From MED-G105 sp039819085 (GTDB lineage Bacteria > Pseudomonadota > Alphaproteobacteria > Caulobacterales > Parvularculaceae), in NCBI GenBank assembly GCA_039819085.1, contig JBCBSQ010000007.1, forward strand, positions 1-64,000: a stretch of 64,000 bases of DNA. The letters run 5' to 3'. The position numbers and the translations under genes are program-made. The notes beneath the pieces are model-generated. The model did no database searches and was not told where the DNA came from. It worked only from the letters and a program-made list of their open reading frames with translations. Position 1 is the first letter of the stretch, and each line of letters starts with the position of its first letter. This document shows positions 52,923 to 61,602 of this stretch, one piece after another.

Positions 52923-53918
52923 GTGTTCGACAGCGGATTAATCAACCGGGAAGGGAGTCACCTGGCGGTCGCCCTTAAGGGGTTGGCCGCTTTCGGCGGA
53001 TCGGTCGCCGTTCTTTGCGGTGGCGGCGCCGCCTCAGCCCATGACATTGAGGCCGTCGCGCCGGCTGAAGACGCCGGGCGCGGATCGTTCTTCGGCGACT
53101 ACAGCGCCGGTATTGAATATGACAGCAATGTCGCCGTCCTGGATATTGATGCGTCATCGACCCAGAGCGACTTCGCCGCGCAGTTCGATTTGGGCGTCGG
53201 CTATGAATACGAGTTCTCCGACCGGACGCGCGCTGAGGTGTCCTACAATTTCGGTCAGGATCTCCAGTTCGACGTTACTGAATTCAGCACCCAGTTACAT
53301 CGCGGCGAGGCGAAGCTCGCCCATGAAGTGGGTGACGTTACGCTGGGCGCCTCCTACCAGCTGATCTATTCCAGGCTCGACGGCGCGGGGTTTTTGCGAT
53401 TTCACCGCTTCACGCCGTCGATCGCCGGTTACGCCGCCAACAAGAAGATCTACTGGCGCGGCGCCTACATCTACACCGACAAGAACTTCATTGGTCGGAG
53501 CGATCGGGATGGGGAGATGCACGCCGGGGCGATTGACGCGTTTTACTTCCTGAATGGCCTGAAGACATACATCATTGCAGGTTACCGTTTTGAAGCGGAG
53601 GATACGCTGGCCCCGGAATTCGATTTCGATGCGCATAACTTCAAGTTTCGGTTCGTGCAGCGGGTGGCGCTGACCTCGCGGCCATCGAAGCTGCGTCTCG
53701 GTTTTCGATATGAGAACCGCAATTACAGCTCCATCACGCCATCGATCGGGGAGATCCGGGACGACGTGCGCTACAGGGTGGAGTCCACATTCGAGACGCC
53801 GATCAATGACACGTTCTGTACGGAGTTGCGCGCGCGCTATGACATCCTGAATTCCAACCTGCCATCGGTCGACTTTAGTCAGGCGGTCGTCTCGGTTCGG
53901 TTGGGCGGCCGCTTCTAG
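52923..53918 (+). CDS. Outer-membrane beta-barrel protein
   Basis: 331 residues with a GTG start behind GAGGGG. A signal sequence (LAVALKGLAAFGGSVAVLCGGGAASA) is followed by alternating beta strands across the whole length (DYSAGIEYDSNV, FDLGVGYEYEF, RAEVSYNFGQDLQF, LGASYQLIYSRL, RLGFRYENRNY), and it ends AVVSVRLGGRF with a terminal Phe, the BAM signal. The DSNV start resembles DUF560/SLAM-type or capsule-associated barrels, but the family is not certain. It probably lies in one transcript with the acidic lipoprotein and converges on the subtilase. Confidence 0.75.
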   Translation: MFDSGLINREGSHLAVALKGLAAFGGSVAVLCGGGAASAHDIEAVAPAEDAGRGSFFGDYSAGIEYDSNVAVLDIDASSTQSDFAAQFDLGVGYEYEFSDRTRAEVSYNFGQDLQFDVTEFSTQLHRGEAKLAHEVGDVTLGASYQLIYSRLDGAGFLRFHRFTPSIAGYAANKKIYWRGAYIYTDKNFIGRSDRDGEMHAGAIDAFYFLNGLKTYIIAGYRFEAEDTLAPEFDFDAHNFKFRFVQRVALTSRPSKLRLGFRYENRNYSSITPSIGEIRDDVRYRVESTFETPINDTFCTELRARYDILNSNLPSVDFSQAVVSVRLGGRF

Positions 53919-53969
53919 CGCGAGCCTCGCGGCGGCTCCGAGCTGTTGATCGCTGGGGCCGTTAGCTCG

Positions 53970-55988
53970 TCAGGGCCTCAATAGTCCGTGCCCGTAAGTG
54001 CGATCCTTGCCAGCCGCGCCAAGGTCAACCACGCGCAGACCCAAGTCCGTGACCGGATCAGACAAATCGGCGGCGTCACCGGCTTCGGCGAGGCTTTTTG
54101 CGATCAGGGCGGTTGCGAACGGCGTCGCCATCGAAGTGCCGCTCTGAAGCGCGTAGCCGGTCTCCCCGGCCGCCGCGACAATGTCGACGCCCGGCGCGGC
54201 GAAATCCACATGCGGCCCACGGCCGGCCAGGCGATAGGCGCGGCCGCGCGGACTGACCGCCGTCACGCCGACGACGCCGTTGTACGCGGATGGAAACGCC
54301 GCCGGCGCGCTTGGACCCTGGTTGCCGACCGCGGCGACGATCACAAGGCCTTCTTCCAGCGCATTGTTGACGGCCGTTTGCAGGACGTCGTTCGCAGGGC
54401 CGGAGAGGCTCATATTGACGACGTCGACGCGCTTTTCGATCATCCAGTCAACGGCGCGAACGAGGCTGCTGGCGCTCGCCGTGACGCCCTTATCAGGATG
54501 CTCACGGAAGACTGACGCGGCGAAGAGCGACGCGTTTGGCGCAAGGCCGAGAAATTCGCGATCATTCCCCACGAGGATGGAGGCGACGGCGGTGCCGTGA
54601 TCCGTTGGCTGATTTTTTTTCTTATCACCGTCTTTGGCGATGAATGACTTTTGGCGGACGCGCGCCGCGCCGAAGGCGGGATGGCGCATTTCGACTCTGG
54701 TGTCGATCTGGCCAATCCGCATGCGGGCGTTGGCGTCGGCCGGCATGAAGGCGGTCGGGCGAAACCCATCCGGCAGGCCGGCGTTCGACGGTGGCGTCCG
54801 GGGCTTGCGTCGCGGCGCCGGCGCATCCTGACGGTCCAGTCGGTAGACGTGGTTGAAGTCAATCTCCGCCGCCGGATCGATGGCCAGGATGGCGGCTGTC
54901 TGGGCGTCAATATCGCCATTTGGCGGCGTTTCAATGCGCGCGACGACAAGATCAAGCGCGCCTAGTCGATTGGTTTCAAGAACATTGACCGGGCTCGCTC
55001 TCAGCGCCCTCAGGTTTCTTGGCTCCAGGAGGACGATTCGCTCATCAGCGATGATTTCATCATTGTCTTCGTCGACATCTATTTCGAAATAGCGAAGACC
55101 TGCGCGCGTGCTCCGTCGGTTATCGTCATCGTACTGATCGCCTTCGTCGTCATCATCATTATCGTCATCATCACTATCGTCATCGTCATTATCTTCGTCG
55201 TCTTCATCATCGCCATCATCTTCGTCGCGATAGTCGTCTAGATCGTCGCTGTCCTCATACCTGTCGTCATCGTCATAGTCGTCGCGATCGAAATCATCAT
55301 CGAGGTCATCTTCCAGATCGGCTTCAACGTCGTCCTCGAGATCATCCTCGACGTCGTCTTCGAGATCGTCCTCGACATTATCCTCAACGTCATCTTCGAT
55401 GTCGTCCTCTACGTCGTCTTCGACATCGTCTTCGATCTCTCGCTCTAAGTCGTCTTCCAGGGCGTCCGCAACGTCATCTTCGAGGTCGTCCTCGATATCG
55501 CCTTCGACGTCATCCTCAATGGCGGATTCGATCTGGATTTCGATGTCGTCTTCGACGTCGGCCTCGATGTCGTCCTCGACATCGGCTTCGATGTCGTCCT
55601 CGACATCGGCTTCGATGTCGTCCTCGACATCGGCTTCGATGTCGTCCTCGACATCGGCTTCGATGTCGTCCTCGACGTCAGCTTCGATGTCGTCCTCGAC
55701 GTCGGCTTCGATGTCGTCCTCGACGTCGGCTTCGATGTCGTCCTCGACGTCGGCTTCGATGTCGTCCTCGACGTCGGCTTCGATGTCGTCCTCGACGTCG
55801 GCTTCGATGTCGTCCTCGACGTCAGCTTCGATGTCGTCCTCGACGTCATCTTCAATGTCATCGTCAATATCTTCGTCGCCCTGTGCGGCGGTGCGGGCGC
55901 GATCAACGCCAAAGCGCTGCCCTGGCTCATCCGAGTACGCCAGGACCGCGGCGGCGACGGCGATGAACAAATAGGTCTTTCTTTTCAT
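53970..55988 (-). CDS. Exported subtilase (S8) with extended Asp/Glu-rich repeat region
   Basis: 672 residues. A signal peptide (YLFIAVAAAVLAYS) is followed by a strongly acidic region (about 38-290), including 12 perfect copies of DVEDDIEA (about 48-143) and less regular acidic repeats after. The C-terminal half is an S8 peptidase with Asp near 428 (IGQIDTRVE), His near 463 (DHGTAVASILVG), Asn in AAVGNQG, and Ser near 617 (QSGTSMATPFATALIA), so the triad is complete. There is no beta-barrel. It is divergent from the ECF sigma gene, with a sigma-like promoter pattern upstream. The acidic region may bind Ca2+ or act as a chaperone-like prodomain (inference). Confidence 0.88.
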   Translation of the reverse strand: MKRKTYLFIAVAAAVLAYSDEPGQRFGVDRARTAAQGDEDIDDDIEDDVEDDIEADVEDDIEADVEDDIEADVEDDIEADVEDDIEADVEDDIEADVEDDIEADVEDDIEADVEDDIEADVEDDIEADVEDDIEADVEDDIEADVEDDIEIQIESAIEDDVEGDIEDDLEDDVADALEDDLEREIEDDVEDDVEDDIEDDVEDNVEDDLEDDVEDDLEDDVEADLEDDLDDDFDRDDYDDDDRYEDSDDLDDYRDEDDGDDEDDEDNDDDDSDDDDNDDDDEGDQYDDDNRRSTRAGLRYFEIDVDEDNDEIIADERIVLLEPRNLRALRASPVNVLETNRLGALDLVVARIETPPNGDIDAQTAAILAIDPAAEIDFNHVYRLDRQDAPAPRRKPRTPPSNAGLPDGFRPTAFMPADANARMRIGQIDTRVEMRHPAFGAARVRQKSFIAKDGDKKKNQPTDHGTAVASILVGNDREFLGLAPNASLFAASVFREHPDKGVTASASSLVRAVDWMIEKRVDVVNMSLSGPANDVLQTAVNNALEEGLVIVAAVGNQGPSAPAAFPSAYNGVVGVTAVSPRGRAYRLAGRGPHVDFAAPGVDIVAAAGETGYALQSGTSMATPFATALIAKSLAEAGDAADLSDPVTDLGLRVVDLGAAGKDRTYGHGLLRP
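55561..55848 (-). repeat. 24-bp minisatellite, 12 in-frame copies encoding DVEDDIEA
   Basis: Twelve head-to-tail 24-bp units. Amino-acid sequence is invariant, and synonymous differences are few and blocked: the first units share an ACATCG variant, later ones ACGTCG or ACGTCA. That pattern indicates recent tandem duplication rather than old drift. Flanking acidic sequence is related but diverged, showing an older layer of the same repeat. Confidence 0.97.
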
Positions 55989-56062
55989 GGCGCGTTCATC
56001 ATTGTCCGGCGTTGCGACCTTCTTGGTCTTTGACCAACTTTAACCTCAATTTGCGGCAAGAT

Positions 56063-56087
56063 GACGTGTGGTATTGGGATTTATTCC
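56063..56087 (-). promoter_or_regulatory. Candidate ECF-type promoter of the acidic-repeat subtilase
   Basis: On the minus strand GGAATAAATCC (56087-56077) is followed ten bases later by CGTC (56066-56063): GGAATA, 15 nt, CGTC. It lies about 75 bp upstream of the subtilase ATG. The 11-bp upstream block is identical, in inverted orientation, to that in front of the sigma gene. Confidence 0.5.
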
Positions 56088-56155
56088 GATCGCATTGGTT
56101 TTTTGGCGCAAATGCGCGTCAGATACTATTGCGCTAAATCCCTTGAACGGGATTG

Positions 56156-56181
56156 GGAATAAATCCGGAAGCTGAAGCGTC
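56156..56181 (+). promoter_or_regulatory. Candidate autoregulated ECF-type promoter of the sigma factor gene
   Basis: GGAATAAATCC at 56156-56166 followed by CGTC at 56178-56181 (16 nt after GGAATA). The implied transcription start falls only a few bases before the ATG at 56192, so translation would be near-leaderless. That is a weakness of this assignment. Confidence 0.45.
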
Positions 56182-56191
56182 AGAGGATTGC

Positions 56192-56695
56192 ATGGTCACC
56201 AACACGAGCGTCAATCGTTCGGCGTTACTGGAGACGCTGCCGAGGTTGAAGCGATTTTGCCTCGTTCTGACGAGGCGTTCGGAAGACGCCGATGATCTCT
56301 TGCAGGCGACGGTCGAGCGTCTGTTGAGCAAAGGCGTTCCACCGGACGCAGACTTGAACAAGTGGGCCTTTCGAGTGTGCCGCAATATTTGGATAGACGA
56401 AGTGAGGTCGAGGAACGTGCGCCGCGCGACCCCCATCGATGAGGCGCCTGAGCCGAACCCGCTTGACGGCGAATGCGCGGCGATGGCGCGGGCGTCGCTC
56501 ACCGAAGTGCGTGGGGCGCTCGAATCGCTTCCCGAAGAACAGCGCGAGGCGATCTGCCTCGTCGCAATGGAGGGGTATTCCTACAAGGAGGCGGCGGAAA
56601 TCATGAACGCCCCGATTGGCACCGTGATGAGCCGCCTGTCGCGCGCCCGCGCGGCGCTCGCCGACGCGCTGGCTGATGCGCCGCTGCCCACCTAG
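56192..56695 (+). CDS. ECF-family RNA polymerase sigma factor
   Basis: 167 residues from the ATG at 56192. Region 2 (LPRLKRFCLVLTRRSEDADDLLQATVERLL, including FRVCRNIWIDEVRSRN) and region 4 (LESLPEEQREAICLVAMEGYSYKEAAEIMNAPIGTVMSRLSRAR) are clear. GAGG lies five bases upstream; a TTG at 56153 is in frame but lies inside the promoter-like element. It is followed 21 bp later by a membrane anti-sigma gene and is divergent from the acidic subtilase, its likely target. Confidence 0.93.
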   Translation: MVTNTSVNRSALLETLPRLKRFCLVLTRRSEDADDLLQATVERLLSKGVPPDADLNKWAFRVCRNIWIDEVRSRNVRRATPIDEAPEPNPLDGECAAMARASLTEVRGALESLPEEQREAICLVAMEGYSYKEAAEIMNAPIGTVMSRLSRARAALADALADAPLPT

Positions 56696-56716
56696 GGCGC
56701 AGAACTGGAGACGGCT

Positions 56717-57535
56717 ATGGATGATATGCATTCGCGCGATGGAAAAGACGGCGACGACGCTTTGTCCGCATACATGGACGGCGAACTGAACGCTGACGAA
56801 GCCGCCGCGCTTGAACGCCGGCTTCAGACGGATGCGGCGCTGCGAGCGCGTCTCGACGATCTTCGCGCGGTCGACAAGGCGTTGAACAACGCATTTGACC
56901 TTCAGGCGCTTGAGGTGCCCGCCTCGATCGAAGCCATGGTGGCGGCGAATGACGCGGCGTCCGTCGACGGGTCGGGCGCCGGCGGCGTCGTCCCGTTTCC
57001 AAAGCGCGGCCGGGCGATCCGCCAGCCATTCGTCCCCGCCGCCATCGCCGCGTCCGTTGCGCTCATTGCAGGCTACATCGCCGGGTCGGCGCCATCGACG
57101 CCGGCGCCGGATGGCGGCGCAGCGAACCTGATCGCATTTGCCGGTCCTCTTGCGGCGGATCATCCGATTGCGGAAGCCTTGAACGCGACGCCGAGCGGGA
57201 GCGCATTTGCGGTTAAGGGCGTGGATGCTGGCGAGGAAGTGCGGCCAATTCTGTCATTCCAGGCGACAGACGGGGCCTTCTGTCGAGAGTTCGAGGCCGG
57301 CTCACTGACGACATCAATGCGCGGCGTGGCGTGCCGTGAAGATGACGAGGCATGGGCGGTGCGGGTCGCCGTCGCTGGCGGCGGGTTGGCGCCGCTGGAC
57401 GCCGCGGGCTATGCGACGGCGTCGTCTGCGGACGCATCGCTCATTGCTGACTATGTTGACGGCGTAATGGACGGCGATCCTCTCGATGCGGAGCAGGAAG
57501 CCGAGTTCATTTCACACGCGGCGGGCGAGAGGTAA
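56717..57535 (+). CDS. Membrane anti-sigma factor
   Basis: 272 residues. The cytoplasmic N-terminus has the anti-sigma pattern ALSAYMDGELNADEAAALERRLQTDAALR (about 15-45) but no HxxxCxxC zinc motif. A transmembrane segment (AAIAASVALIAGYIAGSA, about 108-126) and a periplasmic C-terminal domain with two Cys (GAFCREFEAG, GVACREDD) follow. It should hold the ECF sigma factor inactive until an envelope signal arrives. The periplasmic domain with its paired Cys is the likely sensor (inference). Confidence 0.88.
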   Translation: MDDMHSRDGKDGDDALSAYMDGELNADEAAALERRLQTDAALRARLDDLRAVDKALNNAFDLQALEVPASIEAMVAANDAASVDGSGAGGVVPFPKRGRAIRQPFVPAAIAASVALIAGYIAGSAPSTPAPDGGAANLIAFAGPLAADHPIAEALNATPSGSAFAVKGVDAGEEVRPILSFQATDGAFCREFEAGSLTTSMRGVACREDDEAWAVRVAVAGGGLAPLDAAGYATASSADASLIADYVDGVMDGDPLDAEQEAEFISHAAGER

Positions 57536-57645
57536 GCGCGCCGCTTCACTGTCTGTCTACTATCAGCGCGCAAAGACTCAGGACCGGCCGCAGGTTCCTT
57601 CCCGCGACCGGCTTGAAGCGCTCAACCGAGGAAACGGTTGGGCGA

Positions 57646-58686
57646 TCAGTAGTCGGTCTTCGGCGTTGCGGGGCGAAGACGCGACTGCAACGGATCCGGC
57701 GTTGTCGTGGTGTATGTCGCGATATCTTCCCGCGCCGCAGCGATCGCCTGGTCCAGCGTCTTTTCGCCTGACTTCACTTCCTCCGCATACGCCATCAATG
57801 GCGAGTACAAATCAGTCGTCTCGCCCTTGACGGTGATCGCGAAGGTCGAGCCGGGCGTTTCTAGCGACGACCAGATATCGCGCACGGCCGCCCAGTAGTC
57901 CTTGGTGCCGTCCCAATAGGAGGTCGCGACCGACACGTCGAAGTCGTCAAACTTCTTGTAGGTGTTGACGCCGATTTCGCGGACAAGCGCTTGCGGCGCG
58001 CCGCGCAAGGCGACCTTCAGGTTATTCTGTTCGTGAACCCATCCGTCAGGCGTGATGGCGTGGACGTTGACGGCGTCGACTGCATGGTAATCGTCACGGG
58101 TCGTCATATCCCGGCGGGGAAGGGGACGCCATTCGGCTGGCGGCGTCCATTGCGACGCGCCGGCGTCATGCGACCAGGCGCCGACTGCGCCGTACCGTGG
58201 GCTGTCGTCCACCTGATAGACCGTCTGCGACCATTTGCCTTTGGCGTCGCCTGGCGCGACAGGACGCATCTCCCAGGCGTTGCCGCCGACAAAGGTCAGA
58301 ACTTCGGTCGGCTCGTAGCGCCAGTCCTGGCGCCAGTGCTTGACCGGGAATTTTTCGTCGCCGCCAACCACGAGAATATGTTGTAGGCTGATGAACTCGC
58401 CGCGATCCTCGATCACCATCACGACTTCATCGCCGCCCGAAAGATACGGGTCCTTCGGCGCATAGCCGTCCGCAAACGCCACCGTCTCCCGGAAATCAAA
58501 CTTGACCCGGTGATTGCCGGCCATGGCGAGGATCGCCTGACGGTCCTGTTCGAATTTTGCAGCCTCGGCGGGCGTGGCGGCGACGATACGTGAAGACGGC
58601 GCATTCTCCGTCGAACCGTAGGTGGTTGCGCAGGCGCTGAGGAGCGCGGCTGAACAAAGAATTGCGGCGAGCGTGGGCGATTTCAT
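57646..58686 (-). CDS. DUF6607-like lipoprotein
   Basis: 346 residues with a lipobox LLSAC. Features are VKFDFRETVAFADGYAPKDPYLSGGDEVV, HILVVGGDEKFPVKHWRQDWRYEP, VYQVDDSPRYGAVGAW and a mid-protein DMTTRDDYHAVDAVN. The HWRQDW segment matches what I recall of DUF6607, a family found beside TonB-dependent receptors, which is the arrangement here (divergent, about 140 bp apart). The function is not known; a role in haem or metal acquisition is inferred from context only. Confidence 0.65.
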   Translation of the reverse strand: MKSPTLAAILCSAALLSACATTYGSTENAPSSRIVAATPAEAAKFEQDRQAILAMAGNHRVKFDFRETVAFADGYAPKDPYLSGGDEVVMVIEDRGEFISLQHILVVGGDEKFPVKHWRQDWRYEPTEVLTFVGGNAWEMRPVAPGDAKGKWSQTVYQVDDSPRYGAVGAWSHDAGASQWTPPAEWRPLPRRDMTTRDDYHAVDAVNVHAITPDGWVHEQNNLKVALRGAPQALVREIGVNTYKKFDDFDVSVATSYWDGTKDYWAAVRDIWSSLETPGSTFAITVKGETTDLYSPLMAYAEEVKSGEKTLDQAIAAAREDIATYTTTTPDPLQSRLRPATPKTDY

Positions 58687-58829
58687 GGTTTCGGGGACCC
58701 CAGATATTGACTTTGAGCTGTTCTGATATTGCGAGCGATTAACAGTTGCAAGAGCGAAAGTGAAGTGTTAGCGCTCCTGGTAGTGAGAGTTATTTGCAAC
58801 TATGGCCTGCCGCCAGGAGGGGTGTTTTT

Positions 58830-61049
58830 GTGGCGATGAGATCGAAAAGACTGCTGCGTAGTGGAATGTTGAACGGAGGCGCGGTCGCCATCGCCGCCTT
58901 TGTCCCCACTGTCGGCATGGCGGACGACGCCATGGACGACGCAGCGGCGGATGCGGGCGAAGAGTTGATACTGGCGGCCTCGCAGCTTGACGAGATTACC
59001 GTTTACGCCACCCGCAACCCCTTGCCGGCGTTTGATTATCCGGGCGCAGTGAGCGTCATCGATCGGGAGATCATCGACGACTTTAACCCGTCCACCTTGT
59101 TCGATATTTTTGATTCCATTCCGGGCGCTCAGTTCAATGGCGGGCCGCGCCGAACCGGTCAGGTGCCGGCGATTCGCGGCGTCGGCGGCGCTGGCGTTCT
59201 CGTTCTTTTTGATGGCGCGCGACAGAGCTTTCTTTCCGGCCATGACGGCCGTTTCTTCGTCGATCCGGATCTCGTGCAGGCGGTGGAAGTGGTCCGTGGA
59301 CCGACATCGGCGCTTTATGGCTCCGGCGCGCTTGGCGGCACGATCGCGCTTCGCACAATCACCGCCAGTGATTTTCTGGAGGAGGGCGAGACGGCCGGCG
59401 TAAAGGCCGCCGCCGGCTATCAGAGCGTCAATGACGAGTTTCGTCTGTCGGGCACCGGCGTGTGGCGGTCTGAAGACAACAAGACCGACATCGTCGCCAA
59501 CTTTACGCGCCGGATGTCAGGCGACATTGAACTCGGCAGCGGCGATACGCTGCCTGCGGATGATGACCTTCTCTCGTCGCTTTTAAAGGCGACTGTTCGG
59601 CCGACCGATGACCTGACGCTCGCCCTCTCGTGGATCCGGTTTGGCGGTCAAAGCCAGGATCCGAACAATCCGCAAGGGGCAAATCAGGCGGCTCCGGATA
59701 ATGGTCTTGTAAATCGAGATATAGACAGCAACACCGCGCAAGCTCGCCTGACCTATAATCCGGCGTCGAATGACCTTATCAATTTCAATCTCACCGGATA
59801 CTACACCCGCAATGAAGTGGGTGAGGACGAGGTCGACACAACCCGCTTTATCACCCGCGAGGTGAGAACTTTCGGCGTCGTCGCGGATAACCGGTCTCAG
59901 TTCTCCTTCGGCGACGCGGCTGATCTGACGTTCACCTATGGCGGCGAATACTATGAAGACGAACAGGTCGGTACGGACAATGCGACACCGGACGGCACCC
60001 GCGGCGGCGTGCCGGACGCGACGGGACGCTTCTACGGCGCTTTCGTCCAAGCTGAGCTTGCGCTCAACAAGCCGTTTGGCGCGCCAGGCGTCCTGACCTT
60101 CATTCCCGGCGTGCGTTGGGACCGGTTTGAAAATGAAGCGGTCGGCGAACAGGATACGGACGACAGCGCGGTGTCGCCGAAAATCGGCGTCTCCTACAAG
60201 CCGGTCAAGGAACTGATTATCTTCGGCAACTGGGCGGAGGCGTTTCGCGCGCCCTCATTCAACGAGCTCTACGCCGATGGGGTGCACTTCCAGATCCCGA
60301 ACCTATCCGTACCGGGACCGTTTGGTCCTTTCGGTCCGCCTGCGTTCGTGACGAACTTCTTCGTCGCAAATGAAGACCTTCAGCCTGAAGACTCGCAAAC
60401 ATGGGAGATTGGCGCCGGCGTTGACTTCGAGAACGTCTTTTTCGATGGCGACAGCCTCACGGCCAAAGGGTCCTATTACAATTCGGACGTCGATAATCTC
60501 ATCGACCTTCAGGTGAATATTCCGTTTACGTGCTTCCTGACGCCTGGTCAGTTGCCGCCTTTTGCGCCGCCTTGCGGGTCCGGCGCGCCTTTTGGCAACA
60601 CGAGCCAGAACGTCAATGTCACCAATGCGGATCTGACGGGCGTTGAGGTGGAGTTCCAATATGACTCCCGCCAATTCTACGTCCGTGGCAACTTCAACGC
60701 CATTGACGGAACGAATGAAGATACTGGCGAGTTTGTCGGCTCACTTGTTCCGAACACGATCTTCCTCGACGGCGGCCTGAAATTCTGGGACGGGGACGTT
60801 CGGCTCGGCTCCCGGGTGACGATCGCTGAAGATTTCGATGAGGTGAACGATCCGACGCTCTTCCGCGACGGCTTCACGTTCGCGGACGTCTATGCCGTCT
60901 GGCAGCCGGGCCGCGGCGCGCTGGAGGGGCTTCGCGTCGATCTCGGCGTCGATAACGTAACGGATGCGGACTACGAGATCGTCGCCGCCGGCGTGAGCCA
61001 GCCGGGGCGGAACTTCAAGGCGACGATCAGCTGGAGTCAGGGCTTCTAG
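58830..61049 (+). CDS. TonB-dependent outer-membrane receptor (haem/haemoglobin-receptor-like)
   Basis: 739 residues from a GTG at 58830 placed nine bases after AGGAGG; ATG 58836 is the alternative. A signal peptide, TonB box region (LDEITVYATR), plug domain (YPGAVSVIDREIIDDF, IRGVGGAGVLVLFDGARQSF, VEVVRGPTSALYGSGALGGTIAL) and a beta-barrel with Cys-containing loop (FTCFLTPGQLPPFAPPCGSG) precede the C-terminal NFKATISWSQGF ending in Phe. The plug and the motif NWAEAFRAPSFNELY resemble haem/haemoglobin receptors. The ligand is not proven. It is divergent from the DUF6607-like gene. Confidence 0.9.
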   Translation: MAMRSKRLLRSGMLNGGAVAIAAFVPTVGMADDAMDDAAADAGEELILAASQLDEITVYATRNPLPAFDYPGAVSVIDREIIDDFNPSTLFDIFDSIPGAQFNGGPRRTGQVPAIRGVGGAGVLVLFDGARQSFLSGHDGRFFVDPDLVQAVEVVRGPTSALYGSGALGGTIALRTITASDFLEEGETAGVKAAAGYQSVNDEFRLSGTGVWRSEDNKTDIVANFTRRMSGDIELGSGDTLPADDDLLSSLLKATVRPTDDLTLALSWIRFGGQSQDPNNPQGANQAAPDNGLVNRDIDSNTAQARLTYNPASNDLINFNLTGYYTRNEVGEDEVDTTRFITREVRTFGVVADNRSQFSFGDAADLTFTYGGEYYEDEQVGTDNATPDGTRGGVPDATGRFYGAFVQAELALNKPFGAPGVLTFIPGVRWDRFENEAVGEQDTDDSAVSPKIGVSYKPVKELIIFGNWAEAFRAPSFNELYADGVHFQIPNLSVPGPFGPFGPPAFVTNFFVANEDLQPEDSQTWEIGAGVDFENVFFDGDSLTAKGSYYNSDVDNLIDLQVNIPFTCFLTPGQLPPFAPPCGSGAPFGNTSQNVNVTNADLTGVEVEFQYDSRQFYVRGNFNAIDGTNEDTGEFVGSLVPNTIFLDGGLKFWDGDVRLGSRVTIAEDFDEVNDPTLFRDGFTFADVYAVWQPGRGALEGLRVDLGVDNVTDADYEIVAAGVSQPGRNFKATISWSQGF

Positions 61050-61187
61050 CCTCGCACCGGTGGCGGTCCAATGAACCACCGTCTGCGCCGCCGCCGCCCG
61101 GCGCGTCTTCCTTCCGCCGGCTGGGCGTCGTAACGTTTCGGCCTGAGGGGCGGCGCTTCCGCGCCGCTCCGGGCGAGGAGACGTTGA

Positions 61188-61577
61188 ATGGCGGACAATC
61201 CTGCTGACGCGATGCCGTTTTCGCGGCTCATGGGCGTAAAGGTGACGGACGCGGGCCCCGACGCCGTGAAAGGCGAGCTTCTGGTTCGCGAAGATCTCTG
61301 TACGACCCAGAACATCATGCATGGCGGCGCCATTATGGCGTTCGCTGACGCCCTTGGCGCGGTGGGGGCCTATCTGGGCCTCCCCGAAGGCGCCAACGGC
61401 ACGACGACGATTGAGAGCAAGACAAACTTTCTCGGCGCCGCCAAGGAAGGGGCGACCGTCGTCGGCGTCGCGACGCCGGTGAAGACAGGCTCCCGCATGG
61501 CCGTGTGGAAGACCGAAATCTCGACACAGGACGGAAAACCCGTCGCGCTCGTCATCCAGACGCAGCTGGTTCTCTAG
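61188..61577 (+). CDS. PaaI-family thioesterase (hotdog fold)
   Basis: 129 residues. MGVKVTDAGPDAVKGELLV, NIMHGGAIMAFADALGAVGAYLGL (central hotdog helix with HGG), TTIESKTNFLGAAKEG and a beta strand ending IQTQLVL are typical of PaaI-type acyl-CoA thioesterases. It hydrolyses an acyl- or phenylacetyl-type CoA ester; substrate unknown. It is followed closely by the carbonic-anhydrase-like and enoyl-CoA hydratase-like genes on the same strand. Confidence 0.88.
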   Translation: MADNPADAMPFSRLMGVKVTDAGPDAVKGELLVREDLCTTQNIMHGGAIMAFADALGAVGAYLGLPEGANGTTTIESKTNFLGAAKEGATVVGVATPVKTGSRMAVWKTEISTQDGKPVALVIQTQLVL

Positions 61578-61602
61578 ACGCGCTGCTTCAGAGGCGACCA
61601 CC

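Noticed and set aside
55561..55848. CRISPR-like array of evenly spaced 24-bp repeats
   Set aside because: The units are adjacent with no unique spacers, stay in frame, and encode an acidic octapeptide inside a subtilase gene. No cas genes are nearby.
55399..55974. Long plus-strand open frame rich in Ser/Thr opposite the acidic repeats
   Set aside because: It is the complement of the acidic repeat array, with no start context or protein character, and the minus-strand gene carries a signal peptide and S8 domain.
56153..56191. TTG start of the ECF sigma gene at 56153
   Set aside because: It would lie upstream of the promoter-like -10 element and has no ribosome-binding site; ATG 56192 has GAGG upstream.
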